A program made the position numbers and the translations under genes. The notes beneath the pieces were generated by a model that worked only from the letters and a program-made list of their open reading frames with translations, had not been told where the DNA came from and searched no databases. This document shows, piece by piece, positions 60,500 to 64,000 of a stretch of DNA of 64,000 nt. Source of the stretch: Nonomuraea rhodomycinica (GTDB lineage Bacteria; Actinomycetota; Actinomycetes; Streptosporangiales; Streptosporangiaceae); the NCBI RefSeq assembly GCF_013363995.1, contig NZ_JABWGO010000015.1, positions 62,001 to 126,000 of the forward strand, given 5' to 3'. How positions within the stretch are numbered: the stretch's first letter is position 1; each line of letters starts with the position of its first letter.

Positions 60500-61054
60500 A
60501 TGCCGATCATCGAGGGCGAAGAGGAGTTCCGCGAGTACGTGCGCGCCCGCGGACCTTCCCTGCTGCGCACCGCCCACCAGCTCACCGGGCACCCGCTGGA
60601 CGCCGAGGACCTGCTGCAGAACGCGCTCACCCGGACGTACCTGGCCTGGGAGCGCATCGAGGACCGCGGCTCGCTCGACGGCTACGTCCGGCGGGCCATG
60701 GTGAACATCAACATCTCGCAGTGGCGGCGGCGCAAGGTCGAGGAGTACCCCTCGGACGAGCTGCCCGAGGTGGCGGTGGAGCCGCACGACTCCCACGGGG
60801 CGTACGGGGAGGCCCACGAGCGGCTGGAGAGGGCGCTGGACAGGCTGCCCGAACGCATGCGGGCCGCGATCGTGCTGCGGTACTACGAGGACCTGAGCGA
60901 GCCGGAGGTCGCGCGGCTGCTGGGGATCAGCATCGGAACGGTGAAGAGCACGGTGTCGCGGGCCATGGCCAAGCTCAGGAACGAGCTCGGCATCAGCGTC
61001 GCGGCTGTTGAGGTTGCCGAGGCAGGTGAAGTTCCTCCCCCGCCCGAGCCGTAG
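60500..61054 (+). CDS. SigE family ECF RNA polymerase sigma factor
   Basis: A 184-residue ECF sigma factor. Region 2: EEFREYVRARGPSLLRTAHQLTGHPLDAEDLLQNALTRTYLAWERI. Region 4: LPERMRAAIVLRYYEDLSEPEVARLLGISIGTVKSTVSRAMAKLR. The sequence matches the actinobacterial SigE-type subfamily. There is no anti-sigma factor gene nearby. The last 62 bases are shared with the convergent MarR gene. Its regulon is unknown. Confidence 0.92.
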   Translation: MPIIEGEEEFREYVRARGPSLLRTAHQLTGHPLDAEDLLQNALTRTYLAWERIEDRGSLDGYVRRAMVNINISQWRRRKVEEYPSDELPEVAVEPHDSHGAYGEAHERLERALDRLPERMRAAIVLRYYEDLSEPEVARLLGISIGTVKSTVSRAMAKLRNELGISVAAVEVAEAGEVPPPPEP

Positions 61055-61529
61055 CCGCCGCGGCTGAGGCCGTCCCGGCTGTCGCGCAGGGCCGTACGAC
61101 GTCGCGGATCTTGCGCAGGGTGGCGAGGAACGCCGTCAGCTCGTCGTCGGAGAGCAGACCGGTGAAACAGCTCTCGATGTCGCGCAGGTGCACCGGCAGC
61201 ACCGCCTCCAGCCGGGCCCGGCCCGCGTCGGTGAGCGCCGCGTAGGAGGCGCGCCGGTCGGAGGAGCAGGCCACCCGTTCGACCAGGCCGTCACGTTCCA
61301 AACGATCGATGACTCTGGTGACGCCGCTGGTCGACAGGCCGGTCTGGGCGGCGAGATCGGTCATGCGCAGCCGCTGCCAGGGCGAACGGCCCAGGCGCAG
61401 CACCGTCTCGAAGTCGATGTCCGACAACCCGGAAGCGCTCAGCGCGGGCTGCATGCGGGCGATCAGGCCTGCGTGCACCTCGGCCAGCAGTCCCATGGCG
61501 GTGAGTCGAGGGTCGTCGAGAGGGTTCAC
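60993..61529 (-). CDS. MarR family transcriptional regulator
   Basis: A 178-residue MarR regulator. The recognition helix region is RMTDLAAQTGLSTSGVTRVIDRLERDGLVERV, and the wing is CSSDRRASYAALTDAG. The GTG at 61529 lies six bases after TAGAGT, with no ribosome site, which suggests a leaderless start. The GTG at 61535 is possible. It converges on the sigma factor gene with 62 bp of overlap and is divergent from a YceI gene. An imperfect ACGTTAGTTGACGT (61546-61559) in the gap could be its operator. Confidence 0.88.
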   Translation of the reverse strand: MNPLDDPRLTAMGLLAEVHAGLIARMQPALSASGLSDIDFETVLRLGRSPWQRLRMTDLAAQTGLSTSGVTRVIDRLERDGLVERVACSSDRRASYAALTDAGRARLEAVLPVHLRDIESCFTGLLSDDELTAFLATLRKIRDVVRPCATAGTASAAAATARAGEELHLPRQPQQPRR

Positions 61530-61628
61530 GTTCACACTCTAGCCGACGTTAGTTGACGTGGGGAATATTCCTCATGTAGACCTTTGTTGGCGCAAATATC
61601 CGCAAGGCAAGCTTCACTGGAGGACCTC

Positions 61629-62192
61629 ATGAGCACCCGTACCTGGGAGAACCTGACCATCCCCGCCCCCGGCACCTACAACCTCGACGCCGCCCACACC
61701 ACGATCGGCTTCGTGACCAAGCACATGATGGTCAGCAAGGTGCGCGGCACGTTCGGCGAGTTCAGCGGCTCGGTCACGATCGCCGAGAACCCCCTCGACT
61801 CGGCCGCCGAGCTCACCATCCAGACCGCCAGCATCAACACCGGCGTCGCCGACCGTGACGGCCACCTGCGCAGCGACGACTTCCTCGCCACCGACAAGTT
61901 CCCGCAGATCACCTTCCGCAGCACCCGCGTCGTGCACCAGTCGGACGACGAGTTCACGGTCGTCGGCGACCTCACGATCCGCGACGTCACGCAGCCGGTC
62001 GAACTCAAGGTCGAGTACGGCGGCGCCGGCACCAACCCGTGGGGCCAGGCGGTGTGGGGCTTCTCCATCACCACGGAGATCGACCGGGAGGCCTTCGGCC
62101 TGACCTGGAACCAGGCCCTGGAGACCGGCGGCGTGCTGGTGGGCAAGAAGGTCAAGATCGAGATCGAGGGCGAGGCCAACCCGGCCGCCTGA
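61629..62192 (+). CDS. YceI family protein
   Basis: A 187-residue YceI/lipocalin-like beta-barrel without signal peptide. Family blocks: GTYNLDAAHTTIGFVTKHMMVSKVRGTFGEF, RDGHLRSDDFLATDKFPQITF and VVGDLTIRDVTQPVEL. Such barrels bind polyisoprenoid-type molecules. GGAGG six bases before the ATG sets the start. The divergent MarR regulator probably represses it; YceI/MarR pairs often respond to stress. Confidence 0.93.
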   Translation: MSTRTWENLTIPAPGTYNLDAAHTTIGFVTKHMMVSKVRGTFGEFSGSVTIAENPLDSAAELTIQTASINTGVADRDGHLRSDDFLATDKFPQITFRSTRVVHQSDDEFTVVGDLTIRDVTQPVELKVEYGGAGTNPWGQAVWGFSITTEIDREAFGLTWNQALETGGVLVGKKVKIEIEGEANPAA

Positions 62193-62408
62193 GGCATTTC
62201 CCATGGCAGGCCCGCCCTGACGACCCCGGGCGGGCTCCATCCACAGGCCACTGTCCACAGCTTGTGGATAACGGCTTCGGGGCGCGCCGGGGCGCCGATG
62301 AGAAGGCTCTCGGGGGGCTCGAGGGAGGCTCGCGGAAGGCTCGCGGAGCCAACCGCTTTGCCGCCTCGCCAGAAGGCCGGTACGCTGTCCTGAGCCGCTT
62401 GGCTTCCA

Positions 62409-62497
62409 GGAGGATTCGCCTAGTCAGGTCTATGGCGCCGCACTGCTAATGCGGTTTGGTGGCAACACCATCCGGGGTTCAAATCCCCGATCCTCCG
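62409..62497 (+). tRNA. tRNA-Ser (anticodon GCT)
   Basis: An 89-base class II tRNA with a long variable arm. The acceptor is GGAGGAT/ATCCTCC, the anticodon loop CTGCTAA (GCT), the variable arm TTTGGTGGCAACACCAT, and the T-arm CCGGGGTTCAAATCCCCG. Discriminator G; CCA not encoded. A terminator and a piece of integrase follow directly. Confidence 0.95.
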
Positions 62498-62504
62498 CAG
62501 GTAG

Positions 62505-62539
62505 AAGGCCCTCGCCCCGGTAACGGGGAGAGGGCCTTT
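62505..62539 (+). terminator. Terminator of tRNA-Ser
   Basis: AAGGCCCTC and GAGGGCCTT form the outer stem, with inner CCCC/GGGG, followed by TTTGATCTTTT. It begins eight bases after the tRNA. Confidence 0.85.
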
Positions 62540-62581
62540 GATCTTTTCTGGGCGTCATAGTTGCAGACCTAGTTGCAACGG

Positions 62582-62780
62582 CTACGGATTTCCCCAGAGG
62601 GCGGAGGCCAGGCGCTCCCCCGCATCGCGCATCAGCGGTGTGGATACGTGGGTGTAGCGCTCGGTGGTCGTGACCCTCGTGTGGCCGAGGACCTGCGGTA
62701 CGACGCGGATGTTCACACCCGGCTCGATGAGGAGGGTCGCGGCGGTGTGGCGGGCATCGCCGCGTGGCGGTCATCCGGGG
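62582..62780 (-). pseudogene. C-terminal remnant of a tyrosine integrase
   Basis: On the minus strand the frame reads ARHTAATLLIEPGVNIRVVP, then QVLGHTRVTTTERYTHVSTP, and ends in a stop at 62582. This is the catalytic end of a tyrosine integrase (second His in LGHTRV, Tyr in RYTHVS). The upstream HxxR motif is damaged (GDARH in place of H-D-x-R-H), and the upstream part of the gene is missing. Together with tRNA-Ser it marks an old integration site. Confidence 0.8.
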
Positions 62781-62933
62781 CGGGCGGCTCCAGCTCACCT
62801 TCCCACGTCGCCGGATGCGTACGGCTGCTGTGGCGGCACCCCGTCGCCCTGCTCATCGCCCTGACGCCCGTCGCTCTCACGCTGGCGTACGGGTGGCGAA
62901 CTGCAACCGCCATCGGTTTGGGAACGCGACGAC

Positions 62934-64000
62934 ATGCGAGAAAGCCTGAAAAACCGCGACATCGCAGGACTATTCCGGCTCGTCGCAAAATACGGCGGTA
63001 TCAGTCAGGTCCGCATCGCAAGTGCGACCGAAATAGCGCAACCCCGCGTCAACAAGATCTTCAAAGGCACAGCTGGCCCCATCGAAGAACTGGCGGTCTT
63101 CGAGCGCATCGCCACCGGACTCGGCCTGCCCGACCACGCCCGCATGCTCCTCGGCCTGGCCCCACTCGACATCGCCTCCCCAACAGGCGACCTCGACGAC
63201 GAGCACCAGGAGCAGACCGACGAACTCGCCGCCCGCCTGGAGGCCGCCGCAGCCGTCGACGACACCATGGTCATGATCCTGCGGACGGACACCAACAACC
63301 TCCGCCTCCAGGACCGCCGACTCGGGAGCGTCGCCATCGCCGACAAGATGCGCGCCCAGATGGCCCAGATCGAACGAGCCCACCGCCACGCGATACGCCC
63401 ACGCATCCGCGCCCAGCTCGCCCACCTACTTGCCGAAACAGCTTCCTTGGCCGGCTGGCAGGCCATCAACACCGTGGCCCTCAACGACGCATGGAACCAC
63501 TACGAAGCCGCCAAAGCTGCCGCCCGCGAAGCCGAGGACGCCGCCGTGCTGGCCTACGTCTCCGGCGAGCAGGCGTATGTCCTCATGGACATGGGGCGGC
63601 CAGCCGAAGCCGCCGAGCTACTCCAGCACATCCACGCCGTGCACCGAGACCACGTCCCCGCCCGCTTGCGTACATGGCTCGCCGCAGCCGAAGGCGAAGC
63701 CGCGGCCATCCTCGGAGACGAGACCGCATGTCGTCGCGCCCTCGACCAGGCTGCCGCCGTAATGCCGGAAGGCGACGGCGACCCGGACATGCCCTACCTG
63801 TCCATCAACGTCCACCACTTCGCCCGCTGGCGCGGAAGCTGTCTGCTCCGCTTCGGCGACCCCGGCACCGTCGAGGACCTCCGCTCATCACTTGCCGGGA
63901 TGGACGGCACCTACAACCGCGCCGAAGCAGGCGTCCGCTGCGACCTCGGACACGCGCTCCTCGCGGCCGGCGAACCGGAAGCCGCCCAACCCCACATCCA
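62934..64000 (+). CDS. XRE-type HTH regulator with TPR-like C-terminal region (3' partial)
   Basis: The frame runs from ATG 62934 off the end of the window. HTH: IAGLFRLVAKYGGISQVRIASATEIAQPRVNKIFKG, followed by a helical region with TPR-like repeats (ALNDAWNHYEAAKAAAREAED, GRPAEAAELLQHIHAVHRDH). It resembles actinomycete HTH/TPR regulators. The same frame is open upstream to 62865 and reads GGELQPPSVWERDD, like the start of homologous proteins, but no ATG, GTG or TTG codon exists there, so the natural 5' end may be damaged. The protein is cut by the window end. Confidence 0.8.
   Translation, partial: MRESLKNRDIAGLFRLVAKYGGISQVRIASATEIAQPRVNKIFKGTAGPIEELAVFERIATGLGLPDHARMLLGLAPLDIASPTGDLDDEHQEQTDELAARLEAAAAVDDTMVMILRTDTNNLRLQDRRLGSVAIADKMRAQMAQIERAHRHAIRPRIRAQLAHLLAETASLAGWQAINTVALNDAWNHYEAAKAAAREAEDAAVLAYVSGEQAYVLMDMGRPAEAAELLQHIHAVHRDHVPARLRTWLAAAEGEAAAILGDETACRRALDQAAAVMPEGDGDPDMPYLSINVHHFARWRGSCLLRFGDPGTVEDLRSSLAGMDGTYNRAEAGVRCDLGHALLAAGEPEAAQPHI

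Overview
The window is very GC-rich with strongly GC-biased third codon positions. It carries hallmark actinobacterial families: a CvnABCD conservon, an AfsR-like regulator, SigE-type sigma factor, Tat-exported cholesterol oxidase, DUF4328 and DUF742 proteins. Many GTG starts and probable leaderless genes are present. It looks like chromosomal DNA of a filamentous actinomycete; the protein mix suggests a Streptosporangiales-type genus such as Nonomuraea, but that is inference without a database search.

Layout. 1-9.8 kb: the end of a spermidine-dehydrogenase-like flavoprotein, an SDR, a complete conservon (kinase, roadblock, DUF742, GTPase) and, tail-to-tail with it, a shortened second conservon (kinase plus DUF742), then a DUF998 membrane protein. 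9.9-11.2 kb: an IS605/IS1341-type element with a frameshifted tnpB. 11.5-22 kb: xylulokinase, MarR and TetR regulators, VOC proteins, an APC permease and a GT-C-like membrane protein. 21.8-29.1 kb: a PhzS-like monooxygenase, a cholesterol oxidase group with an AhpD-like protein and a dihydrodipicolinate-reductase-like dehydrogenase, and a formamidase operon (zinc ribbon, AmiS/UreI channel, formamidase). 29-38.5 kb: small conserved genes, an MFS exporter and its divergent TetR repressor with two palindromic operators, a DrrAB-type ABC exporter, and a 1,112-residue AfsR-like regulator that converges on and overlaps drrB. 38.8-40.7 kb: a secreted ricin-type lectin and a membrane protein.

40.7-49.8 kb is a decayed accessory region ending at the 3' end of an intact tRNA-Arg(ACG). 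It holds a broken tyrosine integrase, a degenerate copy of the tRNA-Arg 3' half, a lone HsdR N-terminal-domain protein, a Tat-exported TPR/aspartic-protease-like protein, gene fragments and orphan small genes. 49.8-52.7 kb: a membrane protein and a LuxR-type two-component system around a perfect inverted repeat.

53-56.5 kb holds the most interesting unit: a tightly coupled operon of a small membrane protein, an Lgt-family protein without the usual His-Gly-Gly loop, a Cys-rich radical SAM protein resembling the MJ0619/tetraether-synthase family, and an 81-residue membrane protein. I infer a membrane-lipid modification system. 56.5-62.2 kb: a MaoC hydratase, an AAA ATPase, a MauE-like/Cys-rich protein pair, a SigE-family sigma factor, a MarR regulator and a YceI protein. 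The window ends with tRNA-Ser(GCT), an integrase remnant and a truncated HTH/TPR regulator.
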